From assembly GCF_900461105.1 (NCBI RefSeq), contig NZ_UFWZ01000001.1:2445001-2509000 (forward strand): DNA of 64,000 bases, read 5' to 3'. This document shows positions 39,126 to 48,503 of the stretch, one piece after another. The notes beneath the pieces were generated by a model. It was not told the origin of the DNA. It did not search any database and saw only the letters and a program-made list of their open reading frames with translations. The translations under genes and the position numbers were made by a program. The stretch is from Clostridium putrefaciens (GTDB lineage Bacteria > Bacillota > Clostridia > Clostridiales > Clostridiaceae). Each line of letters starts with the position of its first letter. Position 1 is the first letter of the stretch.

Positions 39126-40015
39126 TATTTATCACCTCCGCAGCCACAACCACCGCCATGATGTGTGTCCCCTTCTTCTTTCTTTAATACTTTTCTTCCC
39201 TCTTGTGTTTTATACATAGTTTGTCTTCTCATTGCTTCATCAAAATTAACTAAGTGACCATCAAATTCAGGTCCATCCACACAGGCAAATTTAACTTCAT
39301 TTCCAACAGTTACTCTACAAGCACCACACATGCCTGTCCCATCAACCATTATAGGATTTAAACTAACAACTGTTGGTATATTTAATTCCTTAGTAAGCAT
39401 TACAACGAACTTCATCATTATCATAGGTCCTATTGCAACTACTAAGTCATAATGTTTTCCTTGATTTTTTACTAAGTCTTTAAGACATTCAGTAACTAGC
39501 CCTTTAAATCCATAAGACCCATCATCTGTTGCTACATATAAATTTCCTGCTACAGATTTAAGTTCATCTTCTAATATTAAAAGATCTTTAGTTTTTGTTC
39601 CAACGATTACATCTGCATCTATACCTCTTTTATTTAACCACTTAACTTGTGGGTAAACAGGTGCTGTTCCAACTCCACCAGCAATAAACATTATCTTTTT
39701 ATTTTTTAGCTCTTCTATATCTTCATGAACCATATCAGAAGGTCTTCCAAGTGGTCCTACGAAATCAGTGAAATATTCTCCTTCTTCATAGCTTGCCATT
39801 ATTTTTGTTGATTCACCAAGTGTTTGAAATACGATAGAAACCGTTCCCATTTCTCTGTCATAATCACATATTGTAAGCGGTATTCTTTCACCCTTTTCAT
39901 CCATCTTAATTATAACGAATTGTCCTGGCTGACATGATTTAGCAACTCTAGGCGCCTCTATGTCCATTAAATAAATATTAGATGCTAATGCTCTTTTCTT
40001 AACTATTTTGTACAT
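39125..40015 (-). CDS. nfnA: NfnA, NADH-dependent ferredoxin:NADP oxidoreductase subunit
   Basis: A 296-residue FAD/NAD-binding protein related to dihydroorotate dehydrogenase electron-transfer subunit. FAD-binding part contains GQFVIIKMDEKGERIPLTI near 32-50, NAD site GGVGTAPVYPQVKWL near 113, and the [2Fe-2S] cysteines DGTGMCGACRVTVG...CVDGPEFDGH near 225-250. A His/Gly/Cys-rich tail HHGGGCGCGGDK is unusual. ATG at 40015 fits GGGGG at seven bases; the ATG at 40021 is too near. With nfnB it forms the NfnAB complex. Confidence 0.92.
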   Translation of the reverse strand: MYKIVKKRALASNIYLMDIEAPRVAKSCQPGQFVIIKMDEKGERIPLTICDYDREMGTVSIVFQTLGESTKIMASYEEGEYFTDFVGPLGRPSDMVHEDIEELKNKKIMFIAGGVGTAPVYPQVKWLNKRGIDADVIVGTKTKDLLILEDELKSVAGNLYVATDDGSYGFKGLVTECLKDLVKNQGKHYDLVVAIGPMIMMKFVVMLTKELNIPTVVSLNPIMVDGTGMCGACRVTVGNEVKFACVDGPEFDGHLVNFDEAMRRQTMYKTQEGRKVLKKEEGDTHHGGGCGCGGDK

Positions 40016-40139
40016 ATTCATTCCCCCATGTTAAATTTTCTACATCATGCTTAATTTCCATATACATTATAACATATAAAAATAAAATTTCATTGTTAAT
40101 AAATAATAAACAATAAATATATTTTCAATGTTCAAAATA

Positions 40140-40182
40140 ATGAGACCCTCTTACATTTTAAAATTAAAGAGAGTCTCATTAT
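40140..40182 (-). terminator. terminator of the iron alcohol dehydrogenase gene
   Basis: Stem TGAGACYCTCTT-type arms (40141-40152 with 40167-40179) followed by ATTATTTT on the minus strand. Confidence 0.78.
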
Positions 40183-40215
40183 TTATATTAATCAAACAAA
40201 TTCTTTCATCAAAAA

Positions 40216-41382
40216 CTAAAAGTTAACTTCATTTCCATAATAAATACAAGTAAATAGCTTTTCCATCTCTTCTTCACTTATTTCTCTTGGATTAGATCCT
40301 GTACAGGCATCTAAAATCGCATTAGTAGACACTCTTTTTACATTATCTTTAAAGTCTTCTTCTTTTATTCCATACTCTTTTAAAGTCTTAGGTATTCCCA
40401 TAGATTCATTCATTGCTTTTATCATATTAATTAATGAAGCTATAAGTTCTTCTTCATTATTTCCTTCAAGTGCTAAATTTCTAGCTATTTCAGCATATCT
40501 ATCTCCACAGGCCTTTTTATTAAATTGAATTACATAAGGAAGGTATATCGCATTGGCACAACCATGTGGAACGTGGAATACTGCACCTGTTTTATGAGCC
40601 ATACTATGAGTTATTCCAAGTAGTGCATTACTAAATGCCATACCAGCTAAACATTGCGCTATATGCATCTCTTCTCTTGCATATTTATCACCATTATAGG
40701 AGTTAAATAAATATTTCTTTATCATTGTTATAGATTGCATTGCAAGTGGGTCTGAAAAGGCCGATCTTAAAGATGCAACGTAAGCTTCTATAGCATGAGT
40801 TAAAGCATCCATTCCTGTGTAAGATGTCAAAACTTTTGGCATAGTTTCAGCAAGACTTGGATCCACTATAGCTATATCTGGAGTTAAATTAAAATCTGCT
40901 AATGGGTATTTTATACCTAATTTATAATCAGTTATAACTGAAAAGGCTGTAACTTCTGTAGCTGTACCACTAGTTGATGGTATTGCTACAAATCTTGCTT
41001 TATTTCTTAATTCAGGTACTGTAAATGGATCTTTTACATCATCAAAGGTTGTTTCAGGATGCTCATAAAATATCCACATAGCCTTAGCTGCATCTATAGG
41101 TGACCCTCCACCAATAGCTACTATTAAGTCTGGCTCAAAGGACCTCATTGTTTCTGCACCCTTCATTACTGTTTCTACTGATGGGTCTGGTTCTACCCCT
41201 TCAATTCTCTTTGTTTCTATTCCAGCCTCTTTTAAATAGCTTTCTACCTTATCTAAAAATCCAAATTTTTGCATTGAACTTCCACCAGTTACTATAATGG
41301 CTTTTTTACCTTTTAAAGTTTTCAATACTTCCATAGATCCTTCTCCAAAGTATATATCTCTTGGTAATGTAAATCTGTTCAT
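40216..41382 (-). CDS. iron-containing alcohol dehydrogenase
   Basis: A 388-residue class III alcohol dehydrogenase, NAD(P)H-linked, reducing aldehydes such as acetaldehyde or butyraldehyde. Cofactor motif GGGSPIDAAKAMW near 96-108; metal ligands in GMDALTHAIEAY (Asp, His) near 194-205, THSMAHKTGAVFHVPHG near 262-278. The sequence resembles the C-terminal half of AdhE. ATG with GGGAGG. Its upstream region carries a sigma-54 promoter and enhancer sites, and the sigma-54 activator is the next gene upstream, so it is probably induced by a metabolic signal sensed by that protein. Substrate not determinable. Confidence 0.93.
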   Translation of the reverse strand: MNRFTLPRDIYFGEGSMEVLKTLKGKKAIIVTGGSSMQKFGFLDKVESYLKEAGIETKRIEGVEPDPSVETVMKGAETMRSFEPDLIVAIGGGSPIDAAKAMWIFYEHPETTFDDVKDPFTVPELRNKARFVAIPSTSGTATEVTAFSVITDYKLGIKYPLADFNLTPDIAIVDPSLAETMPKVLTSYTGMDALTHAIEAYVASLRSAFSDPLAMQSITMIKKYLFNSYNGDKYAREEMHIAQCLAGMAFSNALLGITHSMAHKTGAVFHVPHGCANAIYLPYVIQFNKKACGDRYAEIARNLALEGNNEEELIASLINMIKAMNESMGIPKTLKEYGIKEEDFKDNVKRVSTNAILDACTGSNPREISEEEMEKLFTCIYYGNEVNF

Positions 41383-41429
41383 GCGTATACCTCCCGATTT
41401 TATTAATTATTTATTATATATATAATAAT

Positions 41430-41446
41430 AGCAACTTCCATGCCAA
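41430..41446 (-). promoter_or_regulatory. sigma-54 promoter of the alcohol dehydrogenase
   Basis: On the minus strand TTGGCATGGAAGTTGCT: the -24 GG and -12 GC are exactly ten bases apart as sigma-54 requires, and the flanking bases fit TGGCAY-R-N4-TTGCW. It lies about 50 bases before the ATG at 41382. Confidence 0.9.
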
Positions 41447-41476
41447 TAGACATTTATTTAACAAAGTCTTTGTGAT

Positions 41477-41494
41477 TAGTTAAACTTTTAACTA
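41477..41494. promoter_or_regulatory. Rex-like palindrome
   Basis: TAGTTAAACTTTTAACTA is a perfect 18-base palindrome matching the Rex consensus TTGTTAA-N4-TTAACAA except for one symmetric change in each arm. It sits between the sigma-54 promoter and the enhancers. Its 14-base core recurs at 41642-41655. Confidence 0.45.
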
Positions 41495-41571
41495 TGAATG
41501 GCATTCCCACTAATTAAAATAATAAGATTAATCATATTCACAAATTATTAATTATACCTTAACAAGTTTAG

Positions 41572-41588
41572 TGTTCCAATTAAGAACA
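41572..41588. promoter_or_regulatory. enhancer site 1 (TGTTC-N7-GAACA)
   Basis: TGTTCCAATTAAGAACA, an inverted repeat about 125 bases upstream of the -24 box. One of three matching sites; likely bound by the sigma-54 activator encoded at 42108-44033. Confidence 0.82.
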
Positions 41589-41605
41589 ATCTTTATGCAA
41601 TAACT

Positions 41606-41622
41606 TGTTCCATAACAGAACA
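41606..41622. promoter_or_regulatory. enhancer site 2 (TGTTC-N7-GAACA)
   Basis: TGTTCCATAACAGAACA, the second inverted repeat, centred 34 bases from site 1. Confidence 0.82.
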
Positions 41623-41623
41623 G

Positions 41624-41640
41624 CGTTCCATTGTAGAACA
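41624..41640. promoter_or_regulatory. enhancer site 3 (GTTC-N7-GAAC)
   Basis: CGTTCCATTGTAGAACA, the third inverted repeat, centred 18 bases from site 2; one outer base differs. Confidence 0.8.
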
Positions 41641-41641
41641 A

Positions 41642-41655
41642 GTTAAACTTTTAAC
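41642..41655. repeat. second copy of the 14-base palindrome
   Basis: GTTAAACTTTTAAC, identical to 41479-41492. It lies just after the stop codon of the 41657 gene, so the two copies flank the enhancer sites. Confidence 0.75.
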
Positions 41656-41656
41656 C

Positions 41657-42118
41657 TTACTTGAGTAAAATGAATACAGCTAATATCATAACCATAGCTG
41701 TTAAGATACTTTTCTTCTTATAATCTTCCCATTTTTCACTTTTAATCATAGCATTAGTTTCTATTAAGTAATCTAATGTTATAAATAAAAACACCATCAA
41801 TGGGTACCTTATGCTATTAACTGGAAGTTTAGCTTTATATCCTACATATATAAATAAAAAGGCTACAATAAAATCTGATATTGGATCTGACTTTATGTAC
41901 TTTTTAAATTCTTTTCCCTTAAGCTCATATGCCTTATACCTATCTACATTCATAAAATATAAAAGCTTATTATAATAATCTTTATTTATAAATTGCAGTG
42001 CTCCTTTTATTATATAAAATACCCCTAATATGTAAAGAGAAACCCTAAAATTCCATATAGATATTATAGCTAGCACAAGCCCTAGGATAACAGATGTTAT
42101 AAATCCTTTAAAACTCAT
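41657..42118 (-). CDS. membrane protein downstream of the sigma-54 activator
   Basis: A 153-residue protein, unrecognised. Hydrophobic segments lie at about 5-22, 26-40, 82-95, 105-120 and 135-152, with a basic loop NKDYYNKLLYFMNVDRYKAY between. ATG overlaps the activator gene by 11 bases, so they are co-translated and probably functionally linked; a role in signal sensing is a guess. Confidence 0.72.
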   Translation of the reverse strand: MSFKGFITSVILGLVLAIISIWNFRVSLYILGVFYIIKGALQFINKDYYNKLLYFMNVDRYKAYELKGKEFKKYIKSDPISDFIVAFLFIYVGYKAKLPVNSIRYPLMVFLFITLDYLIETNAMIKSEKWEDYKKKSILTAMVMILAVFILLK

Positions 42119-44033
42119 TCCCTATTCCCCCAATGTTATATTTTTTTATCTTTCTATATAATGTATTTCTACCTATATTTAATACTGATGAAACTTTTGT
42201 TATATTACCATCAAACTTTTTTAAACAACAAATTATAGCATTTTTTTCAAGTTCTTCTAGAGAACATAAATAATCTTCTTCAATTAAATTAACTTTGTCT
42301 ATAGAAACCTCATAATTTATATCTGGACCATTACCTATAAAATCATAATCTACATTGCCATTAAAATTTACTACTTTCTCTATAAAGTTTTCAAGTTCTC
42401 TTACATTTCCCTCAAAGTTATAATTTAAAAGTTTGTTATAATCTTTTTTACTTATAGCCGGTATGGATTTATTGAGTCTTTTACTCTTAATTTTTAAGAA
42501 ATGTTCTATAAGTAATAATATATCATCCCGTCTTTCTCTAAGTGGAGGTATTATAATAGGTATTACACTTAATCTATAATAAAGATCTTGCCTAAACGTA
42601 CCTCTTGCCACTTCTTTTCTAAGATCCTTATTAGTTGCAGCGATTATTCTAGCATCTACATTAATGTACTTATTTCCACCAACTCTTGTTATTACACCTT
42701 CTTGAAGAACCCTAAGTAAGTTTACTTGCATATCCATTGGCATCTCCCCTATTTCATCTAAAAATAAAGTCCCACCCTTTGCAAGTTCGAACTTTCCTAG
42801 CTTGCCTCCTTTTTTTGCTCCAGTGAATGCTCCATCATCATAACCAAAGAGTTCGCTTTCTATAAGATTTTTTGATATAGCTCCACAATTTATAGCTACA
42901 AATCCTCTATTTCGTCTATTGCTATAGTTATGAATAGCTTGAGCGAGTACTTCCTTACCCGTTCCACTTTCTCCCTCTATAAGCACTGTAGATGGACTAT
43001 TTGCAACTCCTTTAGCATATTCTTTTATCTTTTTCACTTCAATACTTTCTCCAATAAAGTCCTCAAAGGTGTACCTAGCTTTCATCCCTGTATATTTATT
43101 TACTAGGTTGAATACATTTTGTATATCCTTTAAAAGTATCACCATACCCTGAAGCTTTTTATCCTCATAATATATTGGATATATACTTATATTATAGCCT
43201 TTTCTCACTCCATTTATATTTAAACTTATTTCCTCATCTTCAAACCTTTTGTTATCTTTTAAAATTCTAAAGTAGTGTTCCCAGTTATAAAACATGCTTT
43301 CTATAGAGTTATTTATTATCTCATTTCTATTTAAATTTAACATAATGCAAGCCTCATCATTTATACTATTTACAATTCCTTCTTTATCTACAGCAATTAT
43401 GCCAGAGGATATAGAGTTCATTATAACATTCATATATTGATAAGCTTCTGTTAACCTTCTTTTAGAGCTTTCTACTTTTAACTGATTTTCTATAGATTTA
43501 ACCGCTGCCACTACAAGACCTAATGTATGAGGATGAACAAGTTCACTATTACCTGTAAGATTTAATGTACCTATTATCTTTCCATTTGTATTATGTATAG
43601 GCGCTGCTGAACACGTCCACCTGTGATATACATTAATAAAATGTTCTTTTTCCGATATTTGAATAGGTGCATCTTCCTTTATGGCTGTACCCATGGCGTT
43701 AGTTCCTATGTTTTTTTCGTCCATATATGTACCTACCACCATATCTAACCTTTTAGCTGATTCTATAATCTTTTTATCTCCTATTATATTTAATATACAC
43801 CCTTCATTGTCGGTTAAAAATATAATAAACCCAGAAGTATCTAAAAAGTCATAGAGCATATTTATGAATTCAAAAGCTACCTCTATTAATTCTTTATTTT
43901 TATCTAAAGCACTACTTACTTCATTACCCATAAGTATTTTCTTTGAAAATGTCCTTTCTTTTTCTATTCCGTATACCTTACTTCTTTGATGAGAGTTTTT
44001 TATGATTTCTTCCTTTTTCTTTTTATCGTACAA
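42108..44033 (-). CDS. sigma-54-dependent activator (GAF-PAS-AAA-HTH)
   Basis: A 641-residue enhancer-binding protein of the AcoR type. Domains: N-terminal GAF (about 45-190), PAS (about 205-300), AAA+ with Walker A GESGTGKE, sigma-54 contact loop GAFTGA, Walker [11 protein letters not shown], and a C-terminal Fis-type HTH ([19 protein letters not shown]). It activates a sigma-54 promoter by looping from enhancer sites; those at 41572-41640 are the obvious targets. Similar activators control alcohol dehydrogenase genes in solvent-forming clostridia. TTG at 44033 fits GGTGGTG; the ATG at 44060 has no ribosome site. Confidence 0.9.
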   Translation of the reverse strand: MYDKKKKEEIIKNSHQRSKVYGIEKERTFSKKILMGNEVSSALDKNKELIEVAFEFINMLYDFLDTSGFIIFLTDNEGCILNIIGDKKIIESAKRLDMVVGTYMDEKNIGTNAMGTAIKEDAPIQISEKEHFINVYHRWTCSAAPIHNTNGKIIGTLNLTGNSELVHPHTLGLVVAAVKSIENQLKVESSKRRLTEAYQYMNVIMNSISSGIIAVDKEGIVNSINDEACIMLNLNRNEIINNSIESMFYNWEHYFRILKDNKRFEDEEISLNINGVRKGYNISIYPIYYEDKKLQGMVILLKDIQNVFNLVNKYTGMKARYTFEDFIGESIEVKKIKEYAKGVANSPSTVLIEGESGTGKEVLAQAIHNYSNRRNRGFVAINCGAISKNLIESELFGYDDGAFTGAKKGGKLGKFELAKGGTLFLDEIGEMPMDMQVNLLRVLQEGVITRVGGNKYINVDARIIAATNKDLRKEVARGTFRQDLYYRLSVIPIIIPPLRERRDDILLLIEHFLKIKSKRLNKSIPAISKKDYNKLLNYNFEGNVRELENFIEKVVNFNGNVDYDFIGNGPDINYEVSIDKVNLIEEDYLCSLEELEKNAIICCLKKFDGNITKVSSVLNIGRNTLYRKIKKYNIGGIGNEF

Positions 44034-44210
44034 ATTATCACCACCAGATTTTAGTTTCATTTCAAAGTTTAAAGGTTTACTTAAAAACTTTCAAGTAATA
44101 AGTATCTATATTTTATCACATTATGGTTTAATTTAGAAAACATATATTTTGAAGAAAACACTAAATTACTTTCTAGATCTTTTGATTATTAAGATATCTT
44201 AAATAGGTAA

Positions 44211-44351
44211 ATTAGAAAATTAAGCTTAGGTCAAAGAATGGAAATTGAGATAATTGCTACATTATTACATTCACCAAAACTATTAATATTTGATGAAGAC
44301 TTTTTAGGGCGATAGCCCGTTGATTTGTATGAACTAAGGATAAAAGAATAA
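44211..44351 (+). pseudogene. relic of an ABC transporter ATPase
   Basis: One frame reads IRKLSLGQRMEIEIIATLL then HSPKLLIFDEDFLGR, stop, PVDLYELRIKE, stop. LSLGQR is the ABC signature and LLIFDE the Walker B motif; PVDLYELR continues what should be the D-loop after an in-frame TAG. There is no start, Walker A or remaining domain nearby, so this is a decayed fragment. The rest of 44034-44579 has no gene; open frames there lack ribosome sites. Confidence 0.78.
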
Positions 44352-44516
44352 ATTTTTCCGCAAAAATTTCACCAATCTCTTTTGTGGTATTATTTGGACT
44401 TATGATTCAAATAAGAAGTTTGAATAGATGGTGTAGAATTATTTAAAAGCACCCAAAAGTGTTGTGTTTCCATATATCTTTCTGTGGATACATCCTTCAG
44501 AAAAAAGACTAGCAAT

Positions 44517-44561
44517 AAGAGGAGGGTACTGAAAAACAAAAGTTTTTCGGTACTCTCCTTA
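44517..44561 (-). terminator. hairpin at the end of the butyryl-CoA operon
   Basis: A strong stem of about 17 pairs (GGAGAGTACCGAAAAACTT arm against its partner, 44519-44560). The T run on the minus strand is weak, so termination may be incomplete. Confidence 0.65.
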
Positions 44562-44579
44562 TAAATCATCTTTTTAATT

Positions 44580-45428
44580 CTATTTACTATAATTATAAAA
44601 TCCTCTTCCTGTCTTTCTTCCAAGCCATCCTGCTCTTACGTATTTCCTAAGTAAGCTATGTGCTCTATATTTACTATCTCCTGTTTCTTTATATAAAACA
44701 TCCATTACAGCAAGACATACATCAAGACCTATAAGGTCTCCTAATGCTAAAGGTCCCATTGGATGATTAGCTCCAAGCATCATTGATTTGTCTATATCTT
44801 CTGCACTTGCTATATCTTCTGCAAGTATTCCAACTGCTTCATTTATCATAGGTATTAGTATTCTATTTACTACAAATCCTGGAGCTTCCGCAACCTCTAC
44901 TGGATCTTTTCCGATAGATATAGAAACCTCCTTTACAGCATTGAAAGTTTCTTCTGATGTAGCCATTCCTTTTATTATCTCCACAAGTTTCATTATAGTT
45001 GCAGGATTAAAGAAATGCATTCCTATAACTCTATCTGGTCTATTTGTAGCTGATGCTACCTCTGTAATTGATAAAGATGATGTATTTGAAGCAAGTATAG
45101 TTTCCTTTTTACATATTCTATCTAACTCAGCAAATATTTGTTTTTTAATTTCCATGTTTTCTATAGCAGCTTCAACTACTAGGTCACAATCTTCAGCAAG
45201 GTTCATATCTGTAGTTCCTGAAATTCTTGAAAGTATAGTTTCTTTATCATCTTCTGTTATTTTGCCTTTAGTAACAAGCTTTGTAAGATTCTTATTTATA
45301 CCCGCAATTCCCTTTTCTACAAATTCATCCTTTATATCTCTTACTATAACTTCATATCCCTTTTGAGCAAAAGCTTGAACTATACCAGCTCCCATAGTTC
45401 CTGCACCAAGCACAAATATCTTTTTCAT
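44580..45428 (-). CDS. hbd: 3-hydroxybutyryl-CoA dehydrogenase
   Basis: A 282-residue NAD-dependent enzyme reducing acetoacetyl-CoA to 3-hydroxybutyryl-CoA. NAD motif [14 protein letters not shown] at 7-20; SNTSSLSIT near 114 and [15 protein letters not shown] near 137 carry catalytic residues; [15 protein letters not shown] near 183 begins the dimer domain. ATG with a G-rich ribosome site. Last gene of the crt-bcd-etfB-etfA-hbd operon. Confidence 0.97.
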   Translation of the reverse strand: MKKIFVLGAGTMGAGIVQAFAQKGYEVIVRDIKDEFVEKGIAGINKNLTKLVTKGKITEDDKETILSRISGTTDMNLAEDCDLVVEAAIENMEIKKQIFAELDRICKKETILASNTSSLSITEVASATNRPDRVIGMHFFNPATIMKLVEIIKGMATSEETFNAVKEVSISIGKDPVEVAEAPGFVVNRILIPMINEAVGILAEDIASAEDIDKSMMLGANHPMGPLALGDLIGLDVCLAVMDVLYKETGDSKYRAHSLLRKYVRAGWLGRKTGRGFYNYSK

Positions 45429-45454
45429 ATAAAAAACCCCCTATATTGAAATTT

Positions 45455-45482
45455 GCTTAGCTAAACATAAGTTTAGCTAAGC
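45455..45482 (-). other. intercistronic hairpin etfA-hbd
   Basis: Perfect 12-pair stem GCTTAGCTAAAC/GTTTAGCTAAGC with loop ATAA. On the minus strand no T run follows, so it should not terminate the operon. On the plus strand six T follow, so it could stop antisense transcription. Confidence 0.75.
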
Positions 45483-45492
45483 TTATTTTTTC

Positions 45493-46497
45493 TTATTCTT
45501 GCATTGTTTTAAACTGTGATATCATCTCTGGAATTACTTTATTAAGGTCTCCAACTATAGCATAATCTGCAAGTTTCATTATTGGAGCACTTTCATCTTT
45601 ATTTATAGCTATTATTATATCACTTTCTTGCATTCCAGCCAAATGCTGAATTGCTCCTGATATACCACAAGCTATATAAATATTAGGTCTAACAGTCTTT
45701 CCTGTTTGTCCAACTTGGTAATCTTTATCTAACCAGTCTTTTTCAATAGCTGCACGAGAGGCTGCAACTGTACCTCCCATTGTTTCAGCAAGCTCTTTTA
45801 GAAGATTAAAGCTTTCCTTATCTCCGACTCCTCTACCACCAGCTACTAAAACTTTAGCTTCTGTTATATCCTCTATTTCTTTATGAATCTTTTTAACATC
45901 TATAATCTTTGTTCTTATATCCTCTTGTGTTAATTTAGCATCTATTTTAACTATGTTTTTGTCTCTACTTTCATCTTTAATAAGCTTTGCAAAAACTCCA
46001 GCTCTTATAGTTGCCATTTGAGGCCTATGGTCTGCACATTCAATTGTAGCCATAAGGTTTCCACCAAATGCAGGTCTTGTCATTAATAAGTGCTTTGTTT
46101 CTTCATCTATATCTAAAGCTGTGCAGTCTGCTGTAAGACCTGTATTTAATCTTGCAGCTACTCTTGGGCCTAGATCTCTTCCTATAAAGGTAGCACCTAT
46201 AAATAATACTTCTGGTTTGTATTCATCTACAAGATCACATATAACCTTTGTATATCCATCTGTAGTATAGTGATTTAATAATTCACTTTCTACCTGTAAA
46301 ACTTCATCTGCACCATAAGCTATAAGAGTTTTTGATAACTCATCTACATTATTACCTAACAGTAAAGAGGTTAATTTCACACCTAGCTTATCAGCCATTT
46401 CTCTCCCCTTAGCTATAAGCTCTAATGAAATCTTTTGAAGCTTTCCATCTCTTTGTTCTGCAAAAACCCAAACGCCCTTATAATCAGCTATATTCAT
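45493..46497 (-). CDS. etfA: electron transfer flavoprotein alpha subunit
   Basis: A 334-residue subunit that with EtfB passes electrons to butyryl-CoA dehydrogenase; in clostridia the complex bifurcates electrons from NADH to crotonyl-CoA and ferredoxin. The C-terminal FAD domain shows VAGGRGVGDKESF near 212, GGTVAASRAAIEKDW near 234 and NIYIACGISGAIQHLAGMQ near 270. ATG with AGGAGG. Confidence 0.96.
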   Translation of the reverse strand: MNIADYKGVWVFAEQRDGKLQKISLELIAKGREMADKLGVKLTSLLLGNNVDELSKTLIAYGADEVLQVESELLNHYTTDGYTKVICDLVDEYKPEVLFIGATFIGRDLGPRVAARLNTGLTADCTALDIDEETKHLLMTRPAFGGNLMATIECADHRPQMATIRAGVFAKLIKDESRDKNIVKIDAKLTQEDIRTKIIDVKKIHKEIEDITEAKVLVAGGRGVGDKESFNLLKELAETMGGTVAASRAAIEKDWLDKDYQVGQTGKTVRPNIYIACGISGAIQHLAGMQESDIIIAINKDESAPIMKLADYAIVGDLNKVIPEMISQFKTMQE

Positions 46498-46530
46498 TTA
46501 TAAATCCCTCCTAAATTTCCTAAGTGTGAT

Positions 46531-47310
46531 TTAAATATAATGTTTCTCTCTTAGTTTTGAAAATACATGTTCAACTGCTTCTTTTGCAGGTTTATTCACT
46601 ATTTCTCCTTGTCCCTTTGCTTCTTTAGTTATAGATTTTTTAACCTTTGTAGGTGATCCCGCAAGTCCTAGTTGGGATTTATCAACTTCTATATCCTCTG
46701 CTGTCCAAATCTTAATTTCCTTATTTTTAGCTTCGTAAATATAATTCGCATGCATGTATCTTGGTTCATTTAATTCCTTTATAGCAGTAAGTAAAACTGG
46801 CGTCTTAACTTCAATTATTTCATATCCATCTTCTAAAGCTCTATTTACTTTTAATACATTTCCTTCTGCTACTACTTCTTGTACATAAGTAATTTGAGGA
46901 ATATTTAAATGTTCAGCTATTTCTGGTCCAACCTGCGCTGTATCTCCATCTATAGCTTGTCTTCCTGCGAATACTATATCATAATCAATTTTTTTCAAAG
47001 CTCCAGCAAGTGCCTTTGATGTAGCTAATGTATCGGCTCCAGCAAAAGCTCTATCTGTTATAAGTATAGCCTCGTCTGCGCCCATGGATAAGGCTTCTTT
47101 CAACGCATTTTTTGCTTGAGGTGGTCCCATGCTTATAACCGTTACCTTTGCACCATACTTATCTTTTAAAACTAAAGATTCTTCTAAAGCATTTTTATCT
47201 TCTGGATTTATTATAGATGGAACACCTTCTCTTACAAGAGTCCCTGTCTTAGGATCAATTCTTACCGCTGTAGTATCTGGTACCTGTTTTAAACAAACAA
47301 CTATATTCAT
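46531..47310 (-). CDS. etfB: electron transfer flavoprotein beta subunit
   Basis: A 259-residue partner of EtfA. Signatures: CLKQVPDTTAVRIDP at 5-19, NPEDKNALEESL near 36, GPPQAKNALKEALSMGADEA near 62 and the ETF beta signature VNRALEDGYEIIEVKTPVLL near 155. ATG with AGGAGG-like site. It lies 15 bases after bcd. Confidence 0.96.
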   Translation of the reverse strand: MNIVVCLKQVPDTTAVRIDPKTGTLVREGVPSIINPEDKNALEESLVLKDKYGAKVTVISMGPPQAKNALKEALSMGADEAILITDRAFAGADTLATSKALAGALKKIDYDIVFAGRQAIDGDTAQVGPEIAEHLNIPQITYVQEVVAEGNVLKVNRALEDGYEIIEVKTPVLLTAIKELNEPRYMHANYIYEAKNKEIKIWTAEDIEVDKSQLGLAGSPTKVKKSITKEAKGQGEIVNKPAKEAVEHVFSKLREKHYI

Positions 47311-47325
47311 GTATGTAGCCCCCTC

Positions 47326-48465
47326 CTATTTCAATGCATTTCCTGCAATAACCATTTTTTGAACTTCTGAAGTCCCTTCATATATCTCTGTTATTTTAGC
47401 ATCTCTCATCATTCTTTCTACTGGATACTCTCTTGTATAACCGTATCCACCAAATAATTGAACTGCTTTAGTTGTAACTTCCATAGCAACTTCCGATGCA
47501 AATAACTTTGCTCTTGCAGCTTCTACTGAAAATGGAAGTCCTTGATCTTTTAAGAACGCAGCATTATAAACTAGATATCTTGCTGCTTCTACCTTAGTAT
47601 CCATTTCAGCAATCATCCATTGTAGTCCTTGGAAAGCACTAATAGGTTTCCCAAATTGTTTTCTTTCCTTCATATACTTAACACTTTCCTCTAATGCACC
47701 TTCTGCTATACCTAAAGCTTGAGCTGCAACTCCTATTCTTCCTCCGTCAAGAGTCTTCATTGCAATTCCAAAACCTTTTCCTTCTTGTCCTACTAGGTTT
47801 TCCTTCGGAACTATGCAATTTTGCATTACAAGTTCTGTAGTAGACGATGCTCTTATACCCATTTTATTTTCAAGTTTTCCAATAGAGAACCCTTCGAAAT
47901 CCTTTTCAACTATAAACGCTGATATTCCTCTAGTGCCCTTACTTCTATCAGTCATGGCAAATATCACAAATACATCTGCAACTCCACCATTAGTTATAAA
48001 TATTTTTGTTCCATTTAAAACATAATGATCTCCATCTAAAACTGCTATGGTTTGTTGTCCCGCTGCATCTGTACCAGCACCAGGTTCAGTAAGACCAAAA
48101 GCCCCTAACTTCTCACCAGTTATTAAGGATGGAAGATACTTCTCTCTTTGCGTCTCATTACCATATTGATATATTAAAGATTCACATAAAGAAACATGGG
48201 CAGATAATATTATTCCTGTAGTACCGCAGACTTTAGATAATTCTTCTACTGCTAATATATAAGCTAAAGTATCACCTTCTGCTCCACCGTATTTTTTTGG
48301 AAAAGGTATACCCATAAGGCCATACTTACCCATAAGCTTTGTGTTTTCCATTGGAAACTCTTCAGTTTCATCAATTTCTCCCGCTATAGGCTTTACCTTT
48401 TCTTCTGCAAATTGTCTTGCCATTTGTCTAACTAATTGTTGTTCCTCTGATAATGCAAAATTCAT
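47326..48465 (-). CDS. bcd: butyryl-CoA dehydrogenase
   Basis: A 379-residue acyl-CoA dehydrogenase reducing crotonyl-CoA to butyryl-CoA. Signatures GAFGLTEPGAGTDA near 126, FITNGGVADVFVIFA near 153 and the catalytic Glu in IYEGTSEVQKMVIA near 363-376. With EtfAB it forms the bifurcating Bcd/Etf complex. ATG with GGAGGT. Confidence 0.97.
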   Translation of the reverse strand: MNFALSEEQQLVRQMARQFAEEKVKPIAGEIDETEEFPMENTKLMGKYGLMGIPFPKKYGGAEGDTLAYILAVEELSKVCGTTGIILSAHVSLCESLIYQYGNETQREKYLPSLITGEKLGAFGLTEPGAGTDAAGQQTIAVLDGDHYVLNGTKIFITNGGVADVFVIFAMTDRSKGTRGISAFIVEKDFEGFSIGKLENKMGIRASSTTELVMQNCIVPKENLVGQEGKGFGIAMKTLDGGRIGVAAQALGIAEGALEESVKYMKERKQFGKPISAFQGLQWMIAEMDTKVEAARYLVYNAAFLKDQGLPFSVEAARAKLFASEVAMEVTTKAVQLFGGYGYTREYPVERMMRDAKITEIYEGTSEVQKMVIAGNALK

Positions 48466-48503
48466 TTATTTTACCTCCTTAAAAGTATAATTAAATTAAG
48501 GTC

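Noticed and set aside
40093-40113. TTGTT-N11-AACAA upstream of nfnA as a Rex site
   Set aside because: The arm spacing is 11 instead of the 8 required by the Rex dimer, and the region is AT-rich enough for chance.
41404-41430. Ordinary sigma-A promoter for the alcohol dehydrogenase
   Set aside because: The AT-rich tract has TATAAT-like words but no -35 at proper spacing, while the sigma-54 match is exact.
44390-44623. 77-codon minus-strand frame
   Set aside because: It overlaps the end of hbd and the terminator hairpin, has no ribosome site and no family resemblance.
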